Source: Tessaracoccus sp. OH4464_COT-324 (lineage in GTDB: Bacteria > Actinomycetota > Actinomycetes > Propionibacteriales > Propionibacteriaceae). Taken from it: DNA of 64,000 bases. The position numbers were made by a program, and so were the translations under genes. Numbering within the stretch: position 1 is the stretch's first letter; each line of letters starts with the position of its first letter. The DNA lies in the NCBI RefSeq assembly GCF_003932855.1, contig NZ_RQYZ01000002.1, forward strand, positions 152,795 through 216,794. Reading direction: 5' to 3'. Below are positions 37,521 to 46,778 of the stretch, piece by piece. Under the pieces are notes generated by a model. The model was not told the DNA's origin. It searched no databases and was given only the letters and a program-made list of their open reading frames with translations.

Positions 37521-38935
37521 TGTTTTTCCTCCAGCGACTGCGCCACGAGTTCCAAGCCCACTCCACGCGAGCCTTTGACCAGCACCACATCGCCAACAGT
37601 CAGCCTAAGGGATTCCGCCACTTCTTCGCGCATGGCCACCCGGACGCACGGCACATTGGCCGCGCCACGCGCCACATCCCTGGCGTGCTCGCCGACTGCG
37701 ATTAGCTCCGAAACCCCACACTCGTGCGCCAACCGTCCGACGGCCTCGTGCGCCTGAACCGCATCCTCGCCAAGCTCCAGCATGTCGCCCAGAACCGCGA
37801 TCAGTCGAGCTGCGGGGTACCGCTCGCGCGAACGCCCGATCAGCTCGGCTGCGGTGTGCAACGCAGCAGCCATCGAGTCCGGGTTGGCGTTGTAGGCGTC
37901 GTTGACGACGATCGCTCCCCCGATGCCGCGAGACACCGCCATCCGCCACGGTGAACGCGGGCCTGCCTCGCGTAGCGCGGCTGCCACGGCGTCGAGGCTG
38001 AGGCCGCTGATAAGCCCGACCGCGGCGGCCAACAGCGCGTTCGACACCTGGTGGCGGCCCACCACCTGCAGATCCACGTTAACCGCCGAGGTGCCCGTAT
38101 CGTCGGTAACCTCAAGTACGAAGTTCGGGCGCGACAGCTCGTCCACCCGAACCTCGCGGGCCCGCACCTGCAACTCGCCGGCGGGCAGCTCCCCGAGCCC
38201 CACCCAGGCCAGCCGTGCCTTCGTGGCGTCGGCCATCGCCGCCACCCGCGGGTCGTCGCCGTTTAGCACCGCCCAGCCGTCCGCCCCCAGGTCCTCGACG
38301 ATCTCGGTCTTGGCCTTCTGCGTCACCTCGATCCCGCCAAACTCGCCGGCGTGGGCCTGCCCGACGTTCACCACCACCGCGATGTCCAGCGGCACCAGCG
38401 AGGTCAGCCACTTGATGTGGCCCAGGCCACGAGCGCCCAGCTCGCTCACCAGGAACGCCGTCTCGTCATCAATGCGACACGCGGTCAACGGCACGCCGAT
38501 CTCATTGTTCTGGCTGCCGACAGGCGAAACCGTCGGTCCACGACGCTCCAGCACCTGGGCAATCAAATCCTTAGTGGAGGTCTTTCCCGACGATCCGGTC
38601 ACCCCGACGCTAACCATCCCCGCGGCACGCGCCTCACGCACCAGGCCGCGCGCCAGCCAGCTGAGAGTCTGCACGGAGTTCTCGCCAAGCAAATGCGGTA
38701 TCGACGCGTCGGTGACGTAGCTACCCATCACTACCGCGGCCCCCGCACTCTCCGCAGCGACAGCGAAGGCGTGGCCGTCGACCCGCTCGCCCGGGATGGC
38801 CACGAATATGGCTCCCTCGGTGACGGCACGGCTGTCCGTCACCACATCGGGCCCAACCACGCAGTCCTCGCCGTAGACCTCGACCGCTGCGGGCTGCATC
38901 AACTCCACCAGCTCCACCAGGTTCCGCTGCTTCAT
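37517..38935 (-). CDS. murF: UDP-MurNAc-tripeptide--D-alanyl-D-alanine ligase
   Basis: A 472-residue Mur ligase: N-terminal domain DSRAVTEGAIFVAIPGERVDG, ATP loop VTGSSGKTSTKDLIAQVL, then SELGARGLGHIKWLTSL and VNDAYNANPDSMAAALH. It completes the stem pentapeptide. Four-base overlaps connect it to murE and mraY. Confidence 0.96.
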   Translation of the reverse strand: MKQRNLVELVELMQPAAVEVYGEDCVVGPDVVTDSRAVTEGAIFVAIPGERVDGHAFAVAAESAGAAVVMGSYVTDASIPHLLGENSVQTLSWLARGLVREARAAGMVSVGVTGSSGKTSTKDLIAQVLERRGPTVSPVGSQNNEIGVPLTACRIDDETAFLVSELGARGLGHIKWLTSLVPLDIAVVVNVGQAHAGEFGGIEVTQKAKTEIVEDLGADGWAVLNGDDPRVAAMADATKARLAWVGLGELPAGELQVRAREVRVDELSRPNFVLEVTDDTGTSAVNVDLQVVGRHQVSNALLAAAVGLISGLSLDAVAAALREAGPRSPWRMAVSRGIGGAIVVNDAYNANPDSMAAALHTAAELIGRSRERYPAARLIAVLGDMLELGEDAVQAHEAVGRLAHECGVSELIAVGEHARDVARGAANVPCVRVAMREEVAESLRLTVGDVVLVKGSRGVGLELVAQSLEEKQ

Positions 38936-40431
38936 GCCCTACCTCGCATTCTCTCCCAAGCGGATCGCGCGACCAGCGCGTCCGAGAAATCCACCACCCG
39001 GTCCGCGAGGATTTGTCCCCGCTCATGCCCCTTGCCGAGGATCGCCACGACCCCGCTGGCCGGCGTGGAGCGGATGGCATGTTCGATCGCCTCCTGCCTA
39101 TCCCCGATCTCCACGACCCGCGATCCGGCTACCGCGCGGGCTCCGGTCAGCATCGCTGCGCGAATTTCGGCCGGCGGTTCGCTGCGTGGGTTGTCGTCGG
39201 TGACGATCAGCGAAGAGCTCAGTTCCGCCGCAACCCGGCCCATGGCCGGGCGCTTCCGCGCGTCCCGGTCGCCGCCACAGCCTAGAACGGTCGTGACTGG
39301 CCCCAGCTGACCCAGGGTCTCCAGCGTGGCCGCCACCGCCTGCGGGGTGTGCGCGAAGTCGACGATGATCAAAGGCGCCTCGTCGTCGAAGACGACGCGC
39401 TGCATCCGCCCCGGTACTTGGGCTCGCGCCAAGCCCGCCAGCGCGACCGAGGTGGAGATCCCCGCCGATTCCAGCATCGCGAGGGCCACCGCCGCATCAA
39501 TCATGTTGAACTGCCCCGGCAAGGCCACCCGAAGCTCCAACCGCTCCCCACCTCGCGTCACGCTCGCAACCCCGCCGAGCCTGCCCTGCGGCCGATAGCC
39601 GCCAAGCACATAGTCCGCATCCTCGAAACCGACCGTCACCAAGTCGGCCTGCCGCACGGCACGCACGTCCTCCGCGATGAGCGAGCCATGCTCGTCGAGC
39701 CAGATCACGCACCGCCGGGAGAGCTCAGGATCAAATAACCTCCTCTTAGCCCGGAAGTAAGCCTCTGGCGTACCGTGGAAGTCCAGGTGATCGTGCCCCA
39801 GGTTCAAGAATCCTGCGATGTCGAACCTGAGCCCTCCCACCCGATGCAGTTCCAGCGCGTGCGAGGAAACTTCCAGAGCGACGGAATCTGCACCGGCGGC
39901 CAGGAAGTGAGCCAGGAGCGCCTGAAGATCTGGCGCCTCCGGGGTGGTCACCGTGCTGCGCTCGGTCTCCAAGCTCTCCCCCGCCAGCAGGAAACCTAGC
40001 GTGCCGACAGTAGCGGGCATCCGTCCCGCCGCTTCCAGGCCCGCGGCCAACAGCTGCACAGTGGTGGTCTTGCCGTTGGTACCCGTCACGCCCAAGGTGA
40101 GCAGATCGTCGGCGGGCCGTCCGAACACGCCAGCCGCGATGACCCCGAGCCCAGCGCGGACATCGGGCAACACCACCACCGGGACGGCCACATCATCAAC
40201 GATCCGCGCGCCCTCCTCGTCGGTCACCACCGCGGCCGCCCCCGCGGCGATCGCCTGACCGGCGTAGGAGGCGCCGTGCGCCCGGCTCCCCGGCAGGGCG
40301 GCGTAGATCCACCCGGGCTGAACGCTGCGGGAGTCGAGGGAGATGCCGGAGATCAGCGGGTTCGCGCTGGCCGAGGGAACCAGACTCTGCAGTGGCACCG
40401 GTGCCCGGCCGGCGGGAGGTAGAGCATTCAT
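38932..40431 (-). CDS. murE: UDP-MurNAc-dipeptide--diaminopimelate ligase
   Basis: A 499-residue Mur ligase starting at ATG 40431, which shares one base with the ftsI stop (TGATGA). It has [36 protein letters not shown], and the substrate-specifying TDDNPRSEPP motif; DNPR is the diaminopimelate-type signature as opposed to the lysine type. Whether the acid is meso- or LL-DAP cannot be read from this motif alone. Confidence 0.95.
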   Translation of the reverse strand: MNALPPAGRAPVPLQSLVPSASANPLISGISLDSRSVQPGWIYAALPGSRAHGASYAGQAIAAGAAAVVTDEEGARIVDDVAVPVVVLPDVRAGLGVIAAGVFGRPADDLLTLGVTGTNGKTTTVQLLAAGLEAAGRMPATVGTLGFLLAGESLETERSTVTTPEAPDLQALLAHFLAAGADSVALEVSSHALELHRVGGLRFDIAGFLNLGHDHLDFHGTPEAYFRAKRRLFDPELSRRCVIWLDEHGSLIAEDVRAVRQADLVTVGFEDADYVLGGYRPQGRLGGVASVTRGGERLELRVALPGQFNMIDAAVALAMLESAGISTSVALAGLARAQVPGRMQRVVFDDEAPLIIVDFAHTPQAVAATLETLGQLGPVTTVLGCGGDRDARKRPAMGRVAAELSSSLIVTDDNPRSEPPAEIRAAMLTGARAVAGSRVVEIGDRQEAIEHAIRSTPASGVVAILGKGHERGQILADRVVDFSDALVARSAWERMRGRA

Positions 40432-42377
40432 CACTCGAAGACTAGAGGATCGCTGGGGGCAGCCGTCGACGAGGGCAGCACGTTGTATCGGGGCAGCGCG
40501 ACCTGCAGGATCTGGTTCACGACGGGAAGAGCCAGCCGACTGCCCAGGTTGCCGTTGCTCGGCTGGTCCAGGACCACGTACACCAGCAGCTGCGGGTCCT
40601 CTGCGGGCGCCACCGCCACGTACGAAGAGGTGAAGCCGTTGTAACACTTGCACCTTTCGTCGAACCGCTGGGCGGTGCCCGACTTGCCCGCAGTGCGATA
40701 TCCGGGGATGGCCCGGTTCTCCGGGTCGAGCATCGTGACCGCCTCCATCATCTCGACGGTCATCTTGGATGCCTCCTCGGAGATGACCCGCCGCGAGGGC
40801 GCGGGCGGCAACTCGACCTCGCTGCCGTCGGCCGCTGTCGCGGACTTGATCATGCGCGGCGCGTGGTACATGCCGCCGTTGACCACAGCGGAGATCGCGC
40901 TGGCCATCTGCAAGGCGTTCACGCTGAGCCCCTGTCCGAAGGAGATTTGATCGCGGGTGTAGTCGGGCATGTCCTTGCCCGGCAACCGCCCCGCCGCCTC
41001 CCCGGGAAGCTCGACGCCGGTCCGGCTGCCCAGACCGAATGCGGCGTAGTAATCCGAGAGCTTGGCTTTGTCTGCTTGCCGCGCGAGCATGATTGTGCCG
41101 ATGTTCGACGACTGGGCCACGACGCCGCGAGCGGTGAGTTTCAGGGTGCCGTGCTCGAAGGAGTCACGCACGTAACCCGCACCGGATCGGATACGGGCGG
41201 GAACCTGAACCCGCGTATCTGGCGTCACGAGCCCCTGGTCGGCCAGCGCCGCCATCGTGAGCACCTTCTGGGTGGACCCCGGCTCGTAGGCCTGGGCCAC
41301 CGCCCGGTTTCCCAGATCGGCGAAGTCTGCTTCAGCCGGGTTGGACGAATCGAAGCTCGGCAGTACCGACATCGCCAGCACCTCAGCCGTGTTCACGTCC
41401 ATGACTATGGCCGTGCCGGTCTTGGCCCCGGAGTTTTTCAGGCCCTCAGCCAAGAACTGATCCGTCACCCAGGACAGGTCGGAGTCGATGGTCAGCTGGT
41501 AGTCCGTTCCGTCGACCGCTGGAATCGCGACGTTGGTACCCAACGGGATGCGACCGAAGCGCAGCCTGTCGAAGGTCACCTGCCCCGGCTCCCCCTTGAG
41601 CTGGCTGTCCAGCGCGAACTCAAGTCCGCTGGCACCGTTGCCGTCTCCGTTCACGAATCCCACGACGTTGGAACCGGTATAGCGGTTGGGGTAGAGCCGA
41701 ACCGGGTCGGGCTCGCCGTAGACGCCAAACAGCCTGCGGGACTTGTCGCCGTCCTTGATACCGACGCGCAGGTCAGCCATGAGCGCGTTAAAGACGTGCG
41801 CCGAGATGCGTCGCGCCACTATCTCGTAGCGGGAGAACTGGTCGGTGTTGGGCTTCTTGCGGTTGAACACCTCTAGGTACTCGCCGCGTCGACCCCCGAT
41901 ATGTTTCACCAGAATATCCGCGACGAGGCCCGGCGCTACCTCCGCATCCGCCCGCTCACGCTCGGTCATTTCTCGGTTCCGCGGCGCGCCGTTCATGTGG
42001 ATCATCTCGGCGTCCACGACGATCCGGAACCCGGGTTCGGTCATGGCCAGTGTGACGTCGTTGCGGTCTCGGATATCACCGCGCATCGCGGGCACCGAGC
42101 GGGTCTGCTGCATCTTCTTGATGGCCTCGTCCGCGAACGATTTGGGATCTATGGCCTGCAACTGAACCGCCCGAATCATGCTCGCCGCCAGCAGCAAAAC
42201 GAGAGAGACCGCGAATAGCCGCAGCCTGCGGTTCCGGTTGCCCAGCCGCAGGGTGACCGTGCCGCGGTAACGACGCCCGGCGCTCGCCGAAAGCTTCTTC
42301 GACGAGGAGCGCGGGCGCCTACCGTTTTGAGAGCGGGGTTGGTTCTCCCTCACCGGCGATTTGCGAGACTTGATCAT
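40431..42377 (-). CDS. ftsI: Septal transpeptidase FtsI (class B PBP)
   Basis: A 648-residue class B penicillin-binding protein. A long basic cytoplasmic tail (about 55 residues) and one membrane helix (LRLFAVSLVLLLAASMI) precede the pedestal domain and the transpeptidase domain: nucleophile motif STQK in YEPGSTQKVLTM, SSN in AQSSNIGTIM, and KSGTA in TAGKSGTAQRF. No PASTA repeats are seen. It crosslinks septal peptidoglycan with FtsW. Three bases separate it from ftsL. Confidence 0.96.
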   Translation of the reverse strand: MIKSRKSPVRENQPRSQNGRRPRSSSKKLSASAGRRYRGTVTLRLGNRNRRLRLFAVSLVLLLAASMIRAVQLQAIDPKSFADEAIKKMQQTRSVPAMRGDIRDRNDVTLAMTEPGFRIVVDAEMIHMNGAPRNREMTERERADAEVAPGLVADILVKHIGGRRGEYLEVFNRKKPNTDQFSRYEIVARRISAHVFNALMADLRVGIKDGDKSRRLFGVYGEPDPVRLYPNRYTGSNVVGFVNGDGNGASGLEFALDSQLKGEPGQVTFDRLRFGRIPLGTNVAIPAVDGTDYQLTIDSDLSWVTDQFLAEGLKNSGAKTGTAIVMDVNTAEVLAMSVLPSFDSSNPAEADFADLGNRAVAQAYEPGSTQKVLTMAALADQGLVTPDTRVQVPARIRSGAGYVRDSFEHGTLKLTARGVVAQSSNIGTIMLARQADKAKLSDYYAAFGLGSRTGVELPGEAAGRLPGKDMPDYTRDQISFGQGLSVNALQMASAISAVVNGGMYHAPRMIKSATAADGSEVELPPAPSRRVISEEASKMTVEMMEAVTMLDPENRAIPGYRTAGKSGTAQRFDERCKCYNGFTSSYVAVAPAEDPQLLVYVVLDQPSNGNLGSRLALPVVNQILQVALPRYNVLPSSTAAPSDPLVFE

Positions 42378-42379
42378 CT

Positions 42380-42922
42380 CTACCCTTCCCCAGCCGCCGC
42401 AGCTCCAGTCCCTTGAGCGGGAGCCGCTACGACCCCCGAAGCGGGCTGGGTCTCGGCGGGAGCCGGATCGTTGACCGTGACGTTCGCCGCATCCGGGTTG
42501 CCTCCCGCACCGTCGATGGGCAACGAAGCGGCTTCATCGGGCTGAGGCGACTCGGGCGGTTGCCGCACGGGCATTCCGCGCAGCAACGGCAGCTCGTCCC
42601 CCTTGACGGAGGTGGGCGCACCCACCACCTCTCCGGTCGCGAGCAGCAAGAAGGCAGGGTATGGGTTAGGCACCATGCCCAGGTCGGTTGCTCGAAAAGC
42701 CAGCGACGCCGAGCTGCCAATACTCTCGATCTGCGACTTAAGCGCGGCAGACTCGTATGTCAGTTGGGTGGCTTCACGACGCAGGGTCTCCAGCTCACGC
42801 GATTGGGCACCGATTGATGTGGTGACAATGGCTACTGCGCCAAGCCCGATGCCGATCACGGTGAGGATGATCAGCACGAAGCCGACGGTGGACACCCGCG
42901 CACGGGGAACAATTACGCTCAT
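42380..42922 (-). CDS. ftsL: FtsL-like divisome protein
   Basis: A 180-residue bitopic protein in the standard ftsL position between rsmH and ftsI. One membrane helix (about 13-35) leads into a short coiled coil ([23 protein letters not shown] split over the region). A Pro/Ala-rich extracytoplasmic tail of about 80 residues follows, longer than in typical FtsL. Sequence alone is weakly conserved; identification rests on topology and position. Confidence 0.8.
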   Translation of the reverse strand: MSVIVPRARVSTVGFVLIILTVIGIGLGAVAIVTTSIGAQSRELETLRREATQLTYESAALKSQIESIGSSASLAFRATDLGMVPNPYPAFLLLATGEVVGAPTSVKGDELPLLRGMPVRQPPESPQPDEAASLPIDGAGGNPDAANVTVNDPAPAETQPASGVVAAPAQGTGAAAAGEG

Positions 42923-43860
42923 GCTTTCTCCCTGATCCGTTTTGCGATTCTGAGCCGGGCGGAGGCCGCCCGGGAGTTGTTCGACGTCTCGTCCACCGTC
43001 GGCCGCTCAGCGCCCCGAGTCTCGAGGACGAACTGAGCGCGGAGGTGGTCGGGCACCACTGGAATGTTCTGTGGTGCGCGGTCGCTGGCCGCGGCCGCGA
43101 AAGCCCGCTTGACCAGCCGATCCTCCAGCGAGTGGTAGCTGAGTACAGCCACCCGACCGTGCAGCCGCAACCTGTCCAGGGATGTGGGCAGCACTTTCTC
43201 CAGGGCTTCGAGCTCCCGGTTCACCTCGATCCGGAGCGCCTGGAAAGTACGCTTCGCGGGGTGCCCCCCGCTGTGCCTCGCAGCAGCCGGGAGGGCGGAT
43301 TGGATCACTTCAACCAGCCGGCCGGAGTTCTCGAATGGGCGCTGCGCGACGATAGCTCGGGCGATCCTGTCGGCGTACCTCTCCTCGCCGTACCGCGTGA
43401 GGATTCGGGCCAGCTCTCCCACCGAATAGGTGTTCAGCACATCAGCAGCTGTGAGCGGATCCTCCTGATTCATCCGCATGTCGAGCGGCGCGTCGAAGCG
43501 ATAGGCGAAGCCACGCCCGGCCCGGTCGATCTGCAGCGAGCTGAGCCCCAGATCCAACAGGATTGCATCGACCTCAGGTATGCCCAGTGAATCCAGCACG
43601 TCCGGCAGCTCGTCGTAAACGGCGTGCACCAGAGTGATTCGTGGCTCGTATTCCGCCAGGCGTTCCCGAGCTACCGCCAGCGCGTCGGTGTCACGGTCGA
43701 TCCCGATCAGTCTGGCGTGCGGGTTGCGTGCCAGCACCGCGCGGGCGTGCCCACCCAACCCGAGCGTGCCGTCCACGTAAATAGCCCCGGGGGCGCCCAG
43801 GGAGCCGGAAAGGACATCGACGATCCGCTCCAGCAGCACAGGTACATGCACATCAGCCAT
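42919..43860 (-). CDS. rsmH: 16S rRNA (cytosine1402-N4)-methyltransferase
   Basis: A 313-residue methyltransferase starting [17 protein letters not shown], with the SAM-binding [28 protein letters not shown] and [19 protein letters not shown]. It methylates C1402 of 16S rRNA. The ATG at 43860 is preferred to the upstream GTG/ATG readings because homology begins there. It overlaps ftsL by four bases. Confidence 0.95.
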   Translation of the reverse strand: MADVHVPVLLERIVDVLSGSLGAPGAIYVDGTLGLGGHARAVLARNPHARLIGIDRDTDALAVARERLAEYEPRITLVHAVYDELPDVLDSLGIPEVDAILLDLGLSSLQIDRAGRGFAYRFDAPLDMRMNQEDPLTAADVLNTYSVGELARILTRYGEERYADRIARAIVAQRPFENSGRLVEVIQSALPAAARHSGGHPAKRTFQALRIEVNRELEALEKVLPTSLDRLRLHGRVAVLSYHSLEDRLVKRAFAAAASDRAPQNIPVVPDHLRAQFVLETRGAERPTVDETSNNSRAASARLRIAKRIREKA

Positions 43861-43972
43861 CAATACCCTCCTCAAACTCCTATGTTGTTCGCCACCTGGT
43901 CCCCTCCTGGTGAGCCACCTGACTACGGGGAAGAAAGTCAGGGGACCCGCCAGGAGGGGACCGGGTGGCGAC

Positions 43973-44401
43973 CTATAACGGCACCATGAACTCCTCGTCC
44001 AGGTCGGCGAAGCCCGCTTCGCTGGCTTCGGAGTACTGCTCCCAGGCCGCTAGATCCCAAATCTCGGCCCGGTTGCCCGCGCCGATCACCACCACGTCCC
44101 GATCGAGCCCTGCGTACTTACGCAGGATCGGGGGGATGGTGATCCGGCCCTGCTTGTCCGGCACCTCGAAGCTGGCCCCGGCCGCGAGCATGCGCTGGTA
44201 GTCGCGCACCTGCTTGACCGTGGTCGGCGCTGAAGCTACGGGGGCCATCAACTCCTCGAATGCCTTCGCCGTGTAGATCGCGAGAGCCCGCTCCTGAATG
44301 CGGGTCACCACGAGCCCCTCGGCGAACGCGTCGCGGAACTTGGCGGGAAGAATGATCCGCCCCTTGTCATCGAGCTTCGGCAGGTAAGTACCGAGAAACA
44401 C
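43973..44401 (-). CDS. mraZ: Transcriptional regulator MraZ
   Basis: A 142-residue AbrB-fold protein with two repeats: [23 protein letters not shown] and [24 protein letters not shown] (each split by the DxKGR/IxxP motif). The GTG at 44401 has GGAGG upstream and matches the family N terminus. MraZ represses its own operon by binding GTGGG direct repeats, which are present 40-75 bases upstream. First gene of the dcw cluster; 112 bases separate it from rsmH. Confidence 0.95.
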   Translation of the reverse strand: MFLGTYLPKLDDKGRIILPAKFRDAFAEGLVVTRIQERALAIYTAKAFEELMAPVASAPTTVKQVRDYQRMLAAGASFEVPDKQGRITIPPILRKYAGLDRDVVVIGAGNRAEIWDLAAWEQYSEASEAGFADLDEEFMVPL

Positions 44402-44440
44402 GGGGCGCACCTCCCTCCGCCACAGATCACCACACCTCAC

Positions 44441-44475
44441 TCCATTTCGCCCCACTTTACCCCACTTTCCACCAC
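44441..44475 (-). promoter_or_regulatory. MraZ operator: four 10-bp-spaced GTGGG-type repeats
   Basis: On the minus strand, at exact ten-base spacing, lie GTGGT (44475-44471), GTGGG (44465-44461), GTGGG (44455-44451) and ATGGA (44445-44441). GTGGG boxes separated by five bases are the known MraZ binding pattern. The two central boxes are perfect, the outer two degenerate. They lie just upstream of mraZ in the 196-bp divergent gap to moxR. Confidence 0.8.
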
Positions 44476-44597
44476 TTTCTCTTCATCGGCGAGTCGCGAG
44501 CCCCTCGCGGACGCGGCCGCAGCTGCGGCCGAGGCAGGAATTGTTTGCCCGAGTCAGTAGGCTGGGCCTGCCCAACATCGGAAGGAGGCTCGGCGCC

Positions 44598-45554
44598 GTG
44601 GTGGATTCGAGAGTCGGGGAGATACTTCGTCTGGCCGAAGCGATCTCCAGCGAGATGGATCGCGTCATCGAGGGAAAGCGACGCCAGGTCCGCACGGCCG
44701 TGACCGTGCTACTCGCCGGCGGCCACCTACTGCTCGAGGATGTACCCGGAGTTGGAAAGACCGTGTTGGCTAAGGCCTTGGGCCGGTCCATCTCGGGCAG
44801 CTTCAAACGCATCCAGTTCACCCCGGACCTCCTGCCCTCGGACATCACAGGGGTATCCGTCTTCAACCAGAACACTCGCGAGTTCGAGTTCAAGCCCGGT
44901 GGGATCTTCGCCAACATCGTGTTGGGCGACGAGATCAACCGCGCGTCCCCCAAGACGCAATCCGCGCTGCTGGAAGCGATGGCCGAGCGTCAGGTGTCCG
45001 CCGATGGCCGCACCTACCGGCTCGCCCAACCGTTCATGGTCATCGCAACCCAGAATCCCATCGAGATGGAAGGCACCTTCCCACTACCCGAGGCCCAACG
45101 CGATCGCTTCATGGCGCGCATCTCCATGGGCTACCCGGGGGAAACCGCGGAGAGCCGAATGCTCCTGGCTCGCGCGGACGGGGACCGGCTCGGCCAGGTT
45201 CGTGCGGTTACCTCGGTCGAGGAGATCAACCAAGCGATGCGCTCGCTTGAGCTGGTCTACGTTTCTCCCGCTATCGCCGACTACATCGTCCAGCTGTGCT
45301 CCGCCACTCGGGCGCACCCCAGCCTGCGGCTGGGAGCCAGCCCGAGGGCATCGCTCCATTTGATGCAAGTTGCTCGCGTGGTTGCCGCTCTGGCCGGCCG
45401 CGACTATGTGATCCCCGAGGACGCCACCATGCTTGCAGTCGAGGTTCTCGCCCACCGAGTGCTGCCCACGGTGGACACGCATGTCGCCGGACGAAGCCCA
45501 GAGCATGTGATCAGCGAAATCGTCAACACCGTGTCGGCCCCCCGAGGAGGATAG
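44598..45554 (+). CDS. MoxR-type AAA+ ATPase
   Basis: A 318-residue AAA+ protein: Walker A EDVPGVGKTVLAKAL, Walker B VLGDEINRA, sensor motif IATQNPIEMEGTFPLPEAQ and the MoxR lid domain. MoxR proteins act as chaperone-like partners of DUF58/VWA proteins. GTG 44598 is preferred because AGGAGG lies nine bases upstream; a second GTG follows directly. It heads a four-gene operon divergent from mraZ. Confidence 0.92.
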   Translation: MVDSRVGEILRLAEAISSEMDRVIEGKRRQVRTAVTVLLAGGHLLLEDVPGVGKTVLAKALGRSISGSFKRIQFTPDLLPSDITGVSVFNQNTREFEFKPGGIFANIVLGDEINRASPKTQSALLEAMAERQVSADGRTYRLAQPFMVIATQNPIEMEGTFPLPEAQRDRFMARISMGYPGETAESRMLLARADGDRLGQVRAVTSVEEINQAMRSLELVYVSPAIADYIVQLCSATRAHPSLRLGASPRASLHLMQVARVVAALAGRDYVIPEDATMLAVEVLAHRVLPTVDTHVAGRSPEHVISEIVNTVSAPRGG

Positions 45555-46778
45555 GTGAGCATCCGCTTCACCTCACGCGGCACTTCCCTGCTGGTCGGCG
45601 GAGCCCTGTTCGTCCTGTCCGGGCTCTACCTCGGAGAGCGGGATTTCTTAGCCGTCGGGCTTGTTTTGGTGTTCCTACCGGTCATCGCTTTGCTGCTGAC
45701 CTTTCTGCTGCGCAAGGTGCATTTCCAGCGCATCATGAGTTCCACCCAGGTGTGCATAAACGAGCCCCTGTCCTACGACCTCCAGATCACCAAGCCCGGC
45801 CTAGGATCGATTTGCACGGCGGTGATCACTGATGTCCCCCACCCACCGCTACGTGGAGGCGGAACGCTACGAGTCAACCAGCTCAGGCCCTGGAGTGAGG
45901 TGCTAGACACATTCAGGCTACGCAGTTCGATTCGCGGCAGGTTCAGACTTGCAGCTCCCATCGTCGAAGTGCTCTCTCCACTGAACCTAGCCGCCAGAAG
46001 CATTCGTGCGCTGGGCGAGGAGAACACGCTGCGGGTGGCTCCCCGGGTGTGGCCCCTGCCCGCGCTCGCTGCCGGCGGCCCGCCCAGGGTTGGGGCCGCC
46101 GGGACCGGGAAAACAGGTTTAACGGGCGACCCGGATGTGCTGGTACGCGAACACCGCGAGGGCGACGGGATGCGCAAGGTGCACTGGCGGCTCAGCGCGA
46201 AGCGTGACGAGTTGATGGTTCGCCTTGACGACGCCCCGCTGCAGCCCTCCTCCACCGTGCTGCTCGACCTGCGCCGCTCGGCTCATCTGGGAAACGGGGC
46301 CTCGTCGAGCATGGAGTGGTCCATATCCGCGAGTACCAGCATCGGACTAAGGCTGCTGAGCGAGAAACACCGGCTGAGGATCCTCGGCGGTTCCGGCCTG
46401 ATTTTCTCCTCCTCCGACGCTCGCGGCGATCAACACCACCAGTTACTGGAGACCGCGATCGATCTGCAAGCCGACGACGGGCAGCGGCTCTCCGATATGG
46501 CCGGCCACCTGACCCCGCTGCCGAGCACTTCCCGGCTCATCGCCTGCACGGGACTACTGTCAGTCGACGACGCGGAGTTCCTGGCGACCATCGGTGAGCG
46601 TCTGACCGCCCCGGTCCTCTTCGCCCCGGACCCTGGGCAGTGGGGCTCGGACATTCCAGCACACCGATCCGCGCTGGATTCCCTCAGGCTGCACGGTTGG
46701 CTCTGTCACACCCACGGGACACTGGAAACGGTACCCAGCGTATTGCAAGCCCTCACTCACAAAGGGAAATGGCGATGA
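45555..46778 (+). CDS. DUF58-domain membrane protein
   Basis: A 407-residue protein with two adjacent membrane helices near the N terminus (about 10-52), a beta-rich segment, and the DUF58 core around VREHREGDGMRKVHWRLSAK with a following VWA-like fold (TVLLDLRRSAHLG). DUF58 proteins work with MoxR ATPases. It starts at GTG 45555, directly at the moxR stop with GAGGAGG upstream, so translation is coupled. Its biochemical role is unknown. Confidence 0.9.
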   Translation: MSIRFTSRGTSLLVGGALFVLSGLYLGERDFLAVGLVLVFLPVIALLLTFLLRKVHFQRIMSSTQVCINEPLSYDLQITKPGLGSICTAVITDVPHPPLRGGGTLRVNQLRPWSEVLDTFRLRSSIRGRFRLAAPIVEVLSPLNLAARSIRALGEENTLRVAPRVWPLPALAAGGPPRVGAAGTGKTGLTGDPDVLVREHREGDGMRKVHWRLSAKRDELMVRLDDAPLQPSSTVLLDLRRSAHLGNGASSSMEWSISASTSIGLRLLSEKHRLRILGGSGLIFSSSDARGDQHHQLLETAIDLQADDGQRLSDMAGHLTPLPSTSRLIACTGLLSVDDAEFLATIGERLTAPVLFAPDPGQWGSDIPAHRSALDSLRLHGWLCHTHGTLETVPSVLQALTHKGKWR

